In this document: piece by piece, positions 9,101-17,342 of the stretch
How the letters are laid out: every line of letters begins with the position of its first letter
Position numbering within the stretch: position 1 is the stretch's first letter
Assembly: GCA_965214055.1 (NCBI GenBank)
Contig: OZ243931.1
Span: 372,001 to 436,000, forward strand
Length of the DNA stretch: 64,000 nt
Direction of reading: 5' to 3'
Source of the DNA: WTGA01 sp965214055
GTDB lineage: Bacteria; Pseudomonadota; Gammaproteobacteria; Arenicellales; Poriferihabitantaceae
The notes under the pieces: model-generated
Told to the model about the DNA's origin: nothing
The model's database searches: none
What the model saw: only the letters and a program-made list of their open reading frames with translations
Translations under genes and position numbers: made by a program

Positions 9101-11134
9101 ATGGCCAGATTCAGGCATTGGAAAATCCGGCACCACAACTCCCTGTGCACGTTGTCCCTTGACGTGGCCGGAAAAAAACAGAATGTCCTGTCCTCCGGGG
9201 TGATCTCCGAACTGGCCCTCGTCCTGGATGAAATTGAAAAGGCCCCCCCCGCAGGTCTGATCATCCGGTCAGGCAAGCCGGGCAGTTTTATCTCCGGGGC
9301 GGACATGGGAGAATTCGGGAAGATCACCCACCGGGAACAGGCCCTGGACATCGTGGAACTGGCACACCAGGTCATGAACCGAATTGAGTCCATGCCGATG
9401 CCCACCGTGGCACTCATCCATGGGCATTGCCTGGGAGGCGGGCTGGAACTGGCCCTGGCATGTGACTACCGGGTCTGTGGTGATGCACCCTCCATTCGTC
9501 TCGGGCTGCCGGAAGTCAGGGTTGGCATCCATCCGGGATTTGGCGGCACTGTCCGGCTCATCGAAACCGTCGGCGTCACCACGGGAATGGACCTGATGCT
9601 GAGCGGCAGAACCCTGGTTCCCGTTGCAGCCAAAAAGGCGGGGGTCCTTGACCTGTGTGTTCCATCCCGACAGCTGGACCGGGCGGCGGGGCATCTCATC
9701 CACCAGAAACCGCCGCGGGTCCGGCCCTCCAGGATGAATGCCGTGTTTTCCGTCCAGCCTGTGCGCAGCCTGATGGCCCGGATACTCCGGAAAAAGGTGG
9801 CCTCCAGGGCCAGGCAGGGCCATTACCCCGCCCCGTATGCCTTGATTGACCTCTGGGAAAAATCCGGCGGGAACCGGGAGGCCATGCTGGCCTCCGAACA
9901 GGTTTCCGTTACGAACCTGGTCATGACGACCGCCTCCCGGAACCTGGTCAGGGTTTTCTTCCTGCGCGAAGCGCTCAAGAAGACCGGCCGGCCGGCCCTC
10001 CGAAAAGAATTCAGGCGTGTACACATCATCGGTGCCGGCCTGATGGGCACGGACATCGCTTCGTGGTGTGCCCTGCAGGGCCTGACGGTGACCCTGCATG
10101 ACCAAAATCCGACTGCCCTGGCCAGGGCATACCAGCGGGCCCACGGGTTTTTCCAATCCCGGTTAAAACAATCCAGGCGGGTTGAACGCGCCATGGACCG
10201 GTTCCAGGTGGATGTCGCCGGCACCGGTGCCCGATACGCGGATGTGATCATTGAAGCCGCCTTTGAAAATGCGGAGGTCAAAATCGGAGTGTTCGCCGAG
10301 GTGGAAAAGGTCGCCCGTCCAGATGCGGTGCTGGCGACCAACACTTCCAGCATCCCCCTCGAAACCATCAGTACCTCCCTCAAAAGACCCGGTCGGCTGG
10401 TGGGGCTGCACTTCTTTAACCCGGTTGCAAAAATGCAACTGGTTGAAATTGTCAAGAGCGAAAAAACCTATGCCAAGTCGGCAGCCCGGGCCACTGCTTT
10501 CGCCGGAAAAATCAACCGTCTGCCGGTCCAGGTCCGAAGCAGTCCGGGTTTTCTCGTCAATCGGGTGCTCATGCCCTATGCCCTCGAAGCGATGGAACTG
10601 CTTGGCGAGGGAGTTTCCCCGGCCCTCATCGACCGGGCCGCCACCGGCTTTGGCATGCCCATGGGCCCCATTACCCTGGCCGATACCGTGGGACTGGATA
10701 TCTGCCATCATGTGGGAGAGACCCTGACGGCGAGCTTTGGCGGCTCCCTCCCCGCCATGTTGAAATCAAAGGTCGACGCCGGGGAACTGGGCCGGAAAAC
10801 CGGAAAAGGATTTTACACCTGGAAAAAAGGGAAACCGGTGAAGGAAAAAACCGATTCCGGGCAGGTCAGTGGTGACATGGAGGACCGGTTGATTTTCAGG
10901 TATCTCAATGAATGCATGGAATGCCTGCACCAGGGGATTGTTGAAAGCCCGTCGCAACTCGATGCCGCCCTGATCTTTGGAACCGGGTTCGCTCCGTTTA
11001 CAGGCGGGCCAACCCGGTATATCCGTGAAAAGGGAGTGGATACCATGCTGGACAGGCTGCAGGGGTTACACAGCCAGTACGGCGTACGGTTCAAGCCCTC
11101 AAAAGCCTGGCTTGAGCTCGAGCACCTGGGGTAA
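9101..11134 (+). CDS. fadJ: Fatty acid oxidation multifunctional enzyme (FadJ-like enoyl-CoA hydratase / 3-hydroxyacyl-CoA dehydrogenase)
   Basis: Alpha subunit of the beta-oxidation complex. Residues about 1-190 are a crotonase domain with the oxyanion-hole segment SGADMGEF and the conserved HGHCLGGGLELALACDYRV and LPEVRVGIHPGFGG. From about residue 305 comes the NAD-binding domain (RVHIIGAGLMGTDIASWCA), then TNTSSIPLETI and GLHFFNPVAKMQLVEIV with the catalytic His. Two C-terminal HAD domains end with GTGFAPFTGGPTRYI. At 677 residues it is a little shorter than typical FadJ or FadB. One base separates it from the thiolase, so the two chains are probably co-expressed and assembled. Chain-length specificity cannot be read from sequence. 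Confidence 0.9.
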   Translation: MARFRHWKIRHHNSLCTLSLDVAGKKQNVLSSGVISELALVLDEIEKAPPAGLIIRSGKPGSFISGADMGEFGKITHREQALDIVELAHQVMNRIESMPMPTVALIHGHCLGGGLELALACDYRVCGDAPSIRLGLPEVRVGIHPGFGGTVRLIETVGVTTGMDLMLSGRTLVPVAAKKAGVLDLCVPSRQLDRAAGHLIHQKPPRVRPSRMNAVFSVQPVRSLMARILRKKVASRARQGHYPAPYALIDLWEKSGGNREAMLASEQVSVTNLVMTTASRNLVRVFFLREALKKTGRPALRKEFRRVHIIGAGLMGTDIASWCALQGLTVTLHDQNPTALARAYQRAHGFFQSRLKQSRRVERAMDRFQVDVAGTGARYADVIIEAAFENAEVKIGVFAEVEKVARPDAVLATNTSSIPLETISTSLKRPGRLVGLHFFNPVAKMQLVEIVKSEKTYAKSAARATAFAGKINRLPVQVRSSPGFLVNRVLMPYALEAMELLGEGVSPALIDRAATGFGMPMGPITLADTVGLDICHHVGETLTASFGGSLPAMLKSKVDAGELGRKTGKGFYTWKKGKPVKEKTDSGQVSGDMEDRLIFRYLNECMECLHQGIVESPSQLDAALIFGTGFAPFTGGPTRYIREKGVDTMLDRLQGLHSQYGVRFKPSKAWLELEHLG

Positions 11135-11135
11135 T

Positions 11136-11151
11136 CGTCCGCCTGCGGACG
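11136..11151. terminator. GC-rich hairpin after fadJ
   Basis: A perfect seven-base stem CGTCCGC/GCGGACG with a two-base loop, one base after the fadJ stop codon and between two convergent genes. There is no T-run on either strand, so it is at best a weak or Rho-assisted terminator, or an RNA 3'-end stabiliser. Confidence 0.35.
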
Positions 11152-11199
11152 GGGGCAGGCCCCTGTTTCACCCAATGCCGGAAAAGACAGCGGACCGGA

Positions 11200-11550
11200 C
11201 TATCCAAATATTTTCTTGACGTCCCGGTAAGGAGCCGTAATGGCGCTGACATTCGAGTAGCCCATTTTCTGCAGGGTCAACGCGGCCAGGGACGCTCGTC
11301 CTCCCCCGCCGCAATGGGTGAGTATCACGGTTTGCGGATCGGGGATGGCCTTGGGTGCTTTCATTTCAAGCAATCCCCGTGAGATATGGACCGAGTCCGC
11401 CAGTTTGGACACAGAAACACTGTCTGCCTCCCGTACATCAATAATCACGGCATTTCCGGACGCATCAAACAGGCGTTTTGCCGATTGTGCATCGACACAG
11501 TTGATTTCCTTCTGTGCTTCAAGAATAAATTCTCCCGCAGTCTTGATCAT
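11200..11550 (-). CDS. Single-domain rhodanese-like protein
   Basis: A 116-residue protein made of one rhodanese domain, the fold that carries persulfide sulfur on an active-site cysteine. It contains the CDC25-like VIIDVREADSVSVSKLADSVHISRGLLE and the active-site loop ILTHCGGGGRASLAALTL, with Cys in a C-x4-R loop. There is no signal peptide, so it is expected in the cytoplasm. In an APS-reductase organism a sulfur-trafficking role is plausible but not shown: it is a single gene convergent with fadJ and not linked to dsr, tus or sox genes. Confidence 0.88.
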   Translation of the reverse strand: MIKTAGEFILEAQKEINCVDAQSAKRLFDASGNAVIIDVREADSVSVSKLADSVHISRGLLEMKAPKAIPDPQTVILTHCGGGGRASLAALTLQKMGYSNVSAITAPYRDVKKIFG

Positions 11551-11693
11551 GGCATGTCACTCAAATGATTCCCGTGGGGGTAGTATAAGCCCATACCGGG
11601 GCAAATTCCATAAAACCGGGTTTTGTGGATTGACTCCACCATCGGCACAGGGTACGTTTGAATTTCCCCGAACTTCCTACCCCACCCACCCCC

Positions 11694-13193
11694 ATGCAAA
11701 ATCACAACTTGATTGATCTCACGGTTCATGATGAATCCAGGCTCGAGCGGGCCATCATCCGGGCGCGGGAAAATCACATCATCATCCCCACATTCCGGCA
11801 GATGATCCACCCGGATGCGATTCCGGATGCCGTTCAGCATAAATTGTCCGACACCGGGTTATGGGACGTGGACCCCGTGAACCTGTTTCGGATTAACTGG
11901 CACAACCAGCCCCGGCCCCGGGGGGGGCAATTCGGGGGGGTCAACTTCATGGAGCTGCCCCGGGAACTCACCGGTGTCGATGCCCGCATCATTGTATTGC
12001 TGGGAAAATGGTTTCCCACGGGGACGCACAAGGTAGGGGCGGCGTTTGGCTGTCTGGTCCCCCGGCTTGTAACCGGCAGGTTTGACCCCACGACCCAAAA
12101 AGCGGTGTGGCCCTCCACGGGGAACTATTGCCGGGGCGGTGCCTATGACTCCAAGCTTCTGTCCTGCGACTCCATCGCGATTCTGCCGGAAGGAATGAGC
12201 AAGGAACGCTTTGAATGGCTGGACGGGATTGCGGGGGAAACCATAAAAACCCCGGGGTCCGAAAGCAATGTTAAGGAAATTTTCGACAAATGCTGGGAAT
12301 TGCGGCAATCCGGGCAGGACCTGGTCATCTTTAACCAGTTCGACGAGTTCGGCAACTACATGTGGCACTATGAAGTCACCGGCCGGGCCATGAGGGAAGT
12401 TCTGGAGCAGACCATGGATTCCGGGGATGTATTCCGAGGACTGGCGGTCACCACCGGCTCGGCGGGGACCATCGCCAGCGGCGATTACCTGAAGACACAT
12501 TTTCCCCAGAGCAAAATAGCGGCCAGCGAGGCCCTGCAATGCCCGACCCTGCTGCATAACGGCTTTGGCTCCCACCGCATCGAGGGCATCGGAGACAAAC
12601 ATGTTCCCTGGGTGCACAACCTGAAGAACACGGATATGGTCATCGGCATTGATGACCATGCCACCATGGCCATCATGCGGTTGTTCAATGAACCCGGTGG
12701 ACGGGCCTGCCTGTCCAGGAACGGTGTGCCCTCGGGAATCATCGAAAACCTGGACCTGATCGCCATTTCAGGCATCGCAAATTTATTGTCCGCGGTCAAA
12801 ATGGCCCGGTACTACGAACTCGGAAAATCCGACATCATCCTGACCGTTGCAACGGACTCCATGGAGATGTACCAGAGCCGTTTGGATATCCTGCGGCAGG
12901 AAGAAGGGGAATTCACCGACCGGGATGCCCAGGGCGTCTATGAGCGATATCTTCTGGGCGCCGATATCAGTCACGTACAGGAATTGGGCTACTACGACCG
13001 AAAACGCATCCACAACCTCAAGTATTACACCTGGGTGGAACAGCAGGGTAAAACCCATGACGAAATCCAGGCCCAGTGGTACGAGGATGACTACTGGGGG
13101 AGTGCCCGCAATCGAATCCGGGAACTGGATGCATTGATTGATGACTTCAATGAGCGGACGGGATTGTCGAAAAACAGATGCGCCCCGTTATGA
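11694..13193 (+). CDS. Fold-type II PLP-dependent enzyme (cysteine synthase / threonine synthase superfamily), substrate unknown
   Basis: About 499 residues from the ATG at 11694; a TTG 12 codons earlier is also in frame, but neither has a clear ribosome-binding site. The likely PLP lysine is in FPTGTHKVGAAFG. STGNYCRGGAYDS matches the substrate-binding Ser/Thr-Gly-Asn loop, and TTGSAGTIASGDYLK resembles the phosphate-binding glycine loop. The C-terminal third, rich in Tyr, Trp and Asp (YYDRKRIHNLKYYTWVEQQGK), is unlike standard CysK or CysM and is probably specific to this subfamily. Database homologues are usually named only as PLP-dependent beta-family proteins. No neighbouring pathway genes suggest a substrate. 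Confidence 0.8.
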   Translation: MQNHNLIDLTVHDESRLERAIIRARENHIIIPTFRQMIHPDAIPDAVQHKLSDTGLWDVDPVNLFRINWHNQPRPRGGQFGGVNFMELPRELTGVDARIIVLLGKWFPTGTHKVGAAFGCLVPRLVTGRFDPTTQKAVWPSTGNYCRGGAYDSKLLSCDSIAILPEGMSKERFEWLDGIAGETIKTPGSESNVKEIFDKCWELRQSGQDLVIFNQFDEFGNYMWHYEVTGRAMREVLEQTMDSGDVFRGLAVTTGSAGTIASGDYLKTHFPQSKIAASEALQCPTLLHNGFGSHRIEGIGDKHVPWVHNLKNTDMVIGIDDHATMAIMRLFNEPGGRACLSRNGVPSGIIENLDLIAISGIANLLSAVKMARYYELGKSDIILTVATDSMEMYQSRLDILRQEEGEFTDRDAQGVYERYLLGADISHVQELGYYDRKRIHNLKYYTWVEQQGKTHDEIQAQWYEDDYWGSARNRIRELDALIDDFNERTGLSKNRCAPL

Positions 13194-13340
13194 CGGGTTC
13201 TGACGGCTGAATCCATTCTGACGGCCCGGATGGTTTCCCGGGTGGCGCAGGGGTTACAGCGCCTCCATGTTGCGGCACCCGGCAGGTGGTTGGGGAACAG
13301 CTTCTGCCGGAGACCGTTCCTGGCAGATTACTCCTCGGCT

Positions 13341-13375
13341 CCTCGGGGATTATTCCTCGGGGATTATTCCTCGGG
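13341..13375. repeat. 14-base tandem repeat (2.5 units) across the grxD stop codon
   Basis: The unit CCTCGGGGATTATT occurs at 13341-13354 and 13355-13368 and is followed by a partial unit at 13369-13375. A related CTCCTCGG lies just upstream. The repeat supplies the last codons and the stop of the glutaredoxin gene. Because 14 is not a multiple of three, a gain or loss of a unit would change the C-terminus. Confidence 0.85.
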
Positions 13376-13675
13376 CTTCAGGACTTTCTGCAGTTCACCA
13401 CTTTCATACATTTCCGTCACAATATCGCAACCGCCCACAAACTCCCCCCGAACATACAGCTGGGGCACCGTCGGCCAATTGGAATATTCCTTGATCCCTT
13501 CCCGCACCGCGTGATTCGATAACACATCCACCGAAACATAGCGTACCTCGCATGCCTGGAGGATTTGTGCGGTCTTGCCGGAAAATCCACACTGCGGAAA
13601 ATCCGGCGTCCCCTTCATGAAAAGAATAACTTCATTGTTATCAATGACTTCTTTCAATTGTTCCTGGATTGACAT
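13364..13675 (-). CDS. grxD: Monothiol glutaredoxin, Grx4 type
   Basis: A 103-residue CGFS glutaredoxin that binds and transfers [2Fe-2S] clusters with glutathione and commonly partners BolA proteins. It starts MSIQEQLKEVIDNNEVILFMKGTPDFPQCGFSGKT, with the single active-site Cys in CGFS near residue 29. WPTVPQLYVRGEFVGGCDI gives the cis-Pro and glutathione-binding region. The ATG at 13675 follows a GAGGG box; a GTG two codons upstream is less likely. It lies 36 bases downstream of the BolA-family gene ibaG, which supports a Grx-BolA functional pair. Confidence 0.95.
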   Translation of the reverse strand: MSIQEQLKEVIDNNEVILFMKGTPDFPQCGFSGKTAQILQACEVRYVSVDVLSNHAVREGIKEYSNWPTVPQLYVRGEFVGGCDIVTEMYESGELQKVLKPEE

Positions 13676-13711
13676 AACCACCCTCTGTAGAAATTAAAGT
13701 TGCCGAATTGG

Positions 13712-13939
13712 CTATAACTCCGCTGATGTCAGGGTTTTCAGTGACAAGGCATGAATTTCCGATTTCATTTTATCCCCCAATACCCCATAAACCATCTGGT
13801 GACGCTGAATGCTGGACTTGCCCTCAAAATCAGCGCAAACCACCGTTGCCTGGAAATGCCGTCCGTCCCCTTCCACCGTAACCTCCGCACGGTTCAGGCC
13901 CTGGGCAATCCAACCTTGAATGTCTTCGGGAGTCACCAT
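13712..13939 (-). CDS. ibaG: BolA family protein, IbaG-like
   Basis: A small BolA-fold protein (75 residues from MVTPEDIQGWI; an ATG seven codons earlier is also possible). It has the BolA signature region GDGRHFQATVVCADFEGKSSIQRHQMVYGVLGDKMKSEIHALSLKT. The conserved Cys and the His of the H-x-L motif are available for shared [2Fe-2S] binding with a CGFS glutaredoxin. Its place directly after mlaB is the Escherichia coli order (mlaFEDCB-ibaG). It lies at the end of the Mla operon with grxD following. Confidence 0.9.
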   Translation of the reverse strand: MVTPEDIQGWIAQGLNRAEVTVEGDGRHFQATVVCADFEGKSSIQRHQMVYGVLGDKMKSEIHALSLKTLTSAEL

Positions 13940-14013
13940 TCGCTTACTGTACCATATCAAATCATTCCAATGCAGGACCTGGTCAATTTAAGTCCATCGT
14001 CTTAAGCCCATCG

Positions 14014-14301
14014 TCACCGGCCGCCACCAAACACCTCCCCCAGACTCCCCATTTCAGCGATCTGGACCAGTTTATCCGGAACGTTCAGGAATTCAAGGTG
14101 ACAGGATGATCTGGCAGCCTGATTGTACCAGTAAACCAGCAGTGCCAGGCCCGCGCTGTCCATGTTCTGAATACTTTCCAGGTCCATCTGACAGACCGCC
14201 CCGGTAAACTCAGGGGAGTTTTCGTAGCCGTGCCTGGCACAATGCACGGTCAGGTCCCCCACAAGCCGGTAGTTCCCGTCTGTCCGAACCAGCTCCAGCA
14301 T
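14014..14301 (-). CDS. mlaB: STAS-domain subunit of the Mla phospholipid transporter
   Basis: A 95-residue STAS-domain protein that binds the MlaF ATPase and is needed for activity and stability of the MlaFEDB inner-membrane complex. The central segment VCQMDLESIQNMDSAGLALLVYWYNQAARS contains the STAS loop (MDSAGLALL), where the conserved Ser/Thr next to the Asp normally lies. Its start codon overlaps the mlaC stop by one base (TGATG), indicating translational coupling. Confidence 0.9.
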   Translation of the reverse strand: MLELVRTDGNYRLVGDLTVHCARHGYENSPEFTGAVCQMDLESIQNMDSAGLALLVYWYNQAARSSCHLEFLNVPDKLVQIAEMGSLGEVFGGGR

Positions 14302-14951
14302 CAGGAAAAATTCCGGTCGTTGTTGGTTCGTAGATTCTCGATCATGCCTTGAAGACCCTCGCTGTGAATTAACGACTGGATGACGTTCCTGTAGTTCAGC
14401 ACCATGTTCAGACTGCCCACAGTGACATTGTACACTTTCCAGTTTTCGCCCTTTTCCCTGATGAGGGAATACACCACCGGAAGGGGTGGCGTATTGTCAC
14501 CAATGATGACTTCCGTTTTCACGGTAGCCAGCGATTTCCCCTTCTTTTCCCTGACTTTCGTTTCCCTGAATTCCATGGTTTCCGTTCCCACATATTCGGT
14601 CAGACCGGTTGCATAGGTCACGATCATGAGCCGCTTGAATTCTTCGGAAAAATCCTCCCGCTGCTGGGAACTGGCTGTTTTCCAGCTTCTCGCCAACACC
14701 AGTTTGGACATGTACCGGAAACCAAATGCCGGTCCCGCCATCCTGTCCACCATCTCGAAAAGGGCCGTCCTGTCGGCTTCGAACTCATCCCGCCTTGCTA
14801 CAAACTCCGCAAGCAGACTCTTGACGGTATTTTCGATAAACACGGCGGGATCTTCCTCGCTGGACTGGGCCGGGGGAATCACCAGCATTGCAGCAATGAA
14901 GACTGCTTTGGCAATGAACGGTCGAAGGTCAATCAGTGGATGGGTGATCAT
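14301..14951 (-). CDS. mlaC: Periplasmic phospholipid-binding protein of the Mla pathway
   Basis: A 216-residue MlaC/Ttg2D protein that shuttles phospholipid across the periplasm between the outer-membrane MlaA complex and MlaFEDB. An N-terminal signal segment (AVFIAAMLVIPPAQS) is followed by family blocks such as RRDEFEADRTALFEMV, FGFRYMSKLVLARSWKTAS and WKVYNVTVGSLNMVLNYRNVI. No mlaA is present in the window. It lies between mlaD (six bases upstream) and mlaB. Confidence 0.93.
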   Translation of the reverse strand: MITHPLIDLRPFIAKAVFIAAMLVIPPAQSSEEDPAVFIENTVKSLLAEFVARRDEFEADRTALFEMVDRMAGPAFGFRYMSKLVLARSWKTASSQQREDFSEEFKRLMIVTYATGLTEYVGTETMEFRETKVREKKGKSLATVKTEVIIGDNTPPLPVVYSLIREKGENWKVYNVTVGSLNMVLNYRNVIQSLIHSEGLQGMIENLRTNNDRNFS

Positions 14952-14957
14952 TTTTCG

Positions 14958-15431
14958 TTACTCCCCGGCTTCGTCATTGCCGGTGCTCTGGTTGAACATG
15001 AACTGGCTGATGAGAGTCTCGAACTGTATGGCAGACTGGGTGAATTCCACAGTATCTCCCTGCTCAAGATAAATCTCGTCAAAACCGGGAGTCAACCCGA
15101 CGTACTGTGAGCCGAGTAATCCGGCAGTGAGAATGGCTGCACTGGAATCCACAGAAAGGGCATCATACTTTTTGTCGATATCCATTCCAACGATGGGGAC
15201 ATACTCCTCCTGATCAATCCAGATCTCCCCGACTCTCCCGACCCGCACCCCGCCAATCATCACCGGTGCCTTCACCGTCAATCCACCTATATTGTCAAAC
15301 CGCGCTTCCAGTCGATACGTTTCACCTCCTCCCAGTCCGACGCTGCTGACCTGTAGCGCCAGCATCAGCAACGACCCGATTCCAATCATCATGAATATGC
15401 CAACCCATATTTCCAACGCTCTTTGTCGCAT
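14958..15431 (-). CDS. mlaD: Mla MCE-domain protein (membrane-anchored hexamer subunit)
   Basis: A 157-residue single-pass protein with an N-terminal membrane anchor (IWVGIFMMIGIGSLLMLALQVS) and one MCE domain containing DNIGGLTVKAPVMIGGVRVGRV. MlaD hexamers form the periplasmic lipid channel on top of MlaE. It includes the usual LLGSQYVGLTPGFDEIYLEQGDTV segment. It is separated from mlaE by three bases and continues the operon. Confidence 0.94.
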   Translation of the reverse strand: MRQRALEIWVGIFMMIGIGSLLMLALQVSSVGLGGGETYRLEARFDNIGGLTVKAPVMIGGVRVGRVGEIWIDQEEYVPIVGMDIDKKYDALSVDSSAAILTAGLLGSQYVGLTPGFDEIYLEQGDTVEFTQSAIQFETLISQFMFNQSTGNDEAGE

Positions 15432-15434
15432 GCC

Positions 15435-16214
15435 TCAAAACCCTCCAAACATTAATGCCGTCAGCACATAGTCACCGCCGAGTATCGCCAGAGAGGAAGT
15501 CACCACCGTTCTGGTTGTGGCCCTGCTCACACCTTCTGACGTTGGCACCGCATCGTACCCTTCATAAAGGGTGATCCAGATGACAATGAAACCAAATACA
15601 ACACTCTTTATCACTCCATTCAGCACATCATCAACCAGGTCTATCCCGACTTTCATCGATGACCAATACACCCCGGCATCCAAACCAAACTGTCCATGGG
15701 CCACCAGATAACCACCGAAGATTCCGATTGCACTCAGCATGGCAGCCAACAGCGGCATGGCAATGATCCCCGCAACAAACCGGGGGCCAATCACCCGTTT
15801 CATTGGATCAACGGCCATCATCTCCATGGCCGCCAATTGTTCCGTGGTCTTCATCAAGCCGATTTCCGCGGTCAATGCAGAACCTGCGCGTCCCGCGAAC
15901 AACAGGGCGGACAGAACCGGACCCAGTTCCCGGACCATGAATAACGCCACGAGCAACCCCAGGTTGGATTCAGCGCTGAAATTCACCAGCTGGTAATACC
16001 CCTGCAATGCTAGCACCATCCCTACAAACAGGCCAGAAACCAGAATCACCGTCATCGTCAATACACCAATGGCATACAACTGCTGCACGATCAGCTTCCC
16101 CCTGTTCAGGCACATGACCGAACCGCGAATCGCAAGGAACAAAAACAATACCGCGGCTCCCAACCGGGAAACAAAAAGAATTCCCCGCCGACCCAGATCA
16201 GCAATCAGCTTCAT
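15435..16214 (-). CDS. mlaE: Mla transporter permease
   Basis: A 259-residue integral membrane permease of the MlaE family with about five to six hydrophobic segments. Conserved blocks include VRELGPVLSALLFAGRAGSALTAEIGLMKTTEQLAAMEMMAVDP and a C-terminal TRTVVTSSLAILGGDYVLTALMF. It forms the lipid-handling membrane core with MlaF on the cytoplasmic side. Its start overlaps the mlaF stop by four bases (ATGA). Confidence 0.95.
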   Translation of the reverse strand: MKLIADLGRRGILFVSRLGAAVLFLFLAIRGSVMCLNRGKLIVQQLYAIGVLTMTVILVSGLFVGMVLALQGYYQLVNFSAESNLGLLVALFMVRELGPVLSALLFAGRAGSALTAEIGLMKTTEQLAAMEMMAVDPMKRVIGPRFVAGIIAMPLLAAMLSAIGIFGGYLVAHGQFGLDAGVYWSSMKVGIDLVDDVLNGVIKSVVFGFIVIWITLYEGYDAVPTSEGVSRATTRTVVTSSLAILGGDYVLTALMFGGF

Positions 16215-17044
16215 GGTCCCGTTACGCCAAGGTCTTTCAGATATTCTGTTGCGGGATAATGGTATCCAACCGGCCCATCCGGCAACCCGTTCATGAACTG
16301 TTTGATTCCAGGGTCCTCACTGCCCATCATTTCATCGGCGGTACCATGCCCTGCTACCCTGCCATCATCAAGAAGATAGACATAATCCGCAATACTGCAC
16401 CCTTCCACCACATCGTGGGTTACCACCACGGAAGTAATTCCCATTGCGGTATTGAGCTTGTGAATCAATTGAAGGATCACCCCCATGGAGATGGGGTCCA
16501 GTCCGACAAAAGGCTCGTCATACATGATCAACTCCGGACCGAGAACGATGGCCCGGGCCAGGGAGACCCGGCGGGACATGCCCCCGGACAATTCGGATGG
16601 CATCAGGTCTCTTGCACCACGAAGACCAACCATCTCCAGCATCATTAAAACCTGTATCCGGATCAATTCTTCCGGCAAATCGGTCTGTTCACGCAGCGGA
16701 AACGCCACATTTTCAAAAACGTTCAGGTCGGTCAGCAAGGCACTGTTTTGGAACAGCATGCCCATTTTCCTGCGCACGGCATACAACCCGGTATTGTTGT
16801 CCACCGGCAACGGTTCACCATCAAACCGGATCTCTCCGGAATGTGCACGCAATCGACCACCAAGCAAACTCAGAAAAGTGGATTTGCCACATCCACTTGG
16901 GCCCATTATCACCGTAATCCGGCCCCGGAGTATCGCGAGGTCCAGGCCCCGGAAGACCTTGCGGTCTCTGAACGAAAAATGGAGATTTCGGGTTTCTACA
17001 ATAGGATTCGAAAACTGACCTGAAACGACAGCAGGTGGATCCAT
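16211..17044 (-). CDS. mlaF: Mla transporter ATP-binding protein
   Basis: A 277-residue ABC ATPase that powers phospholipid movement through MlaED. Walker A is GPSGCGKST (near residue 50), the signature is LSGGMSRRVSLARAI, and Walker B is LIMYDEPFVGLDP. The QxxALLTDLNVFENVAFPLRE Q-loop and the SVVVTHDVV switch are present. It is the first gene of the leftward mlaFEDCB-ibaG-grxD unit. The 298-base region upstream, shared with the divergent moxR gene, should hold the promoter. Confidence 0.95.
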   Translation of the reverse strand: MDPPAVVSGQFSNPIVETRNLHFSFRDRKVFRGLDLAILRGRITVIMGPSGCGKSTFLSLLGGRLRAHSGEIRFDGEPLPVDNNTGLYAVRRKMGMLFQNSALLTDLNVFENVAFPLREQTDLPEELIRIQVLMMLEMVGLRGARDLMPSELSGGMSRRVSLARAIVLGPELIMYDEPFVGLDPISMGVILQLIHKLNTAMGITSVVVTHDVVEGCSIADYVYLLDDGRVAGHGTADEMMGSEDPGIKQFMNGLPDGPVGYHYPATEYLKDLGVTGP

Positions 17045-17342
17045 GACTAACGGTGACTAGGGGAATGTGGTGCGCCTGGAATCGATTCCGAGCATGGATT
17101 GAGTATATGCGAAGTATATTTGGACATCAAGACCGGGGGTTTTCATCTCCTGTTGCGGTTCGCAACAACGTGAATGTTCGGTAGTGCCGTTGCCGCCACC
17201 TGGGACCCAATGCAATCGTTCAGCCGGAAATGACCCGGTGGACATCACTGGGAGAGCACAAATTTATGGAAGCGGATCGAACAACCAAATATTCCTGCGT
17301 TACAATACGCTGGTTTTTCGCTGCATCGAGTGGACCCGGAAC

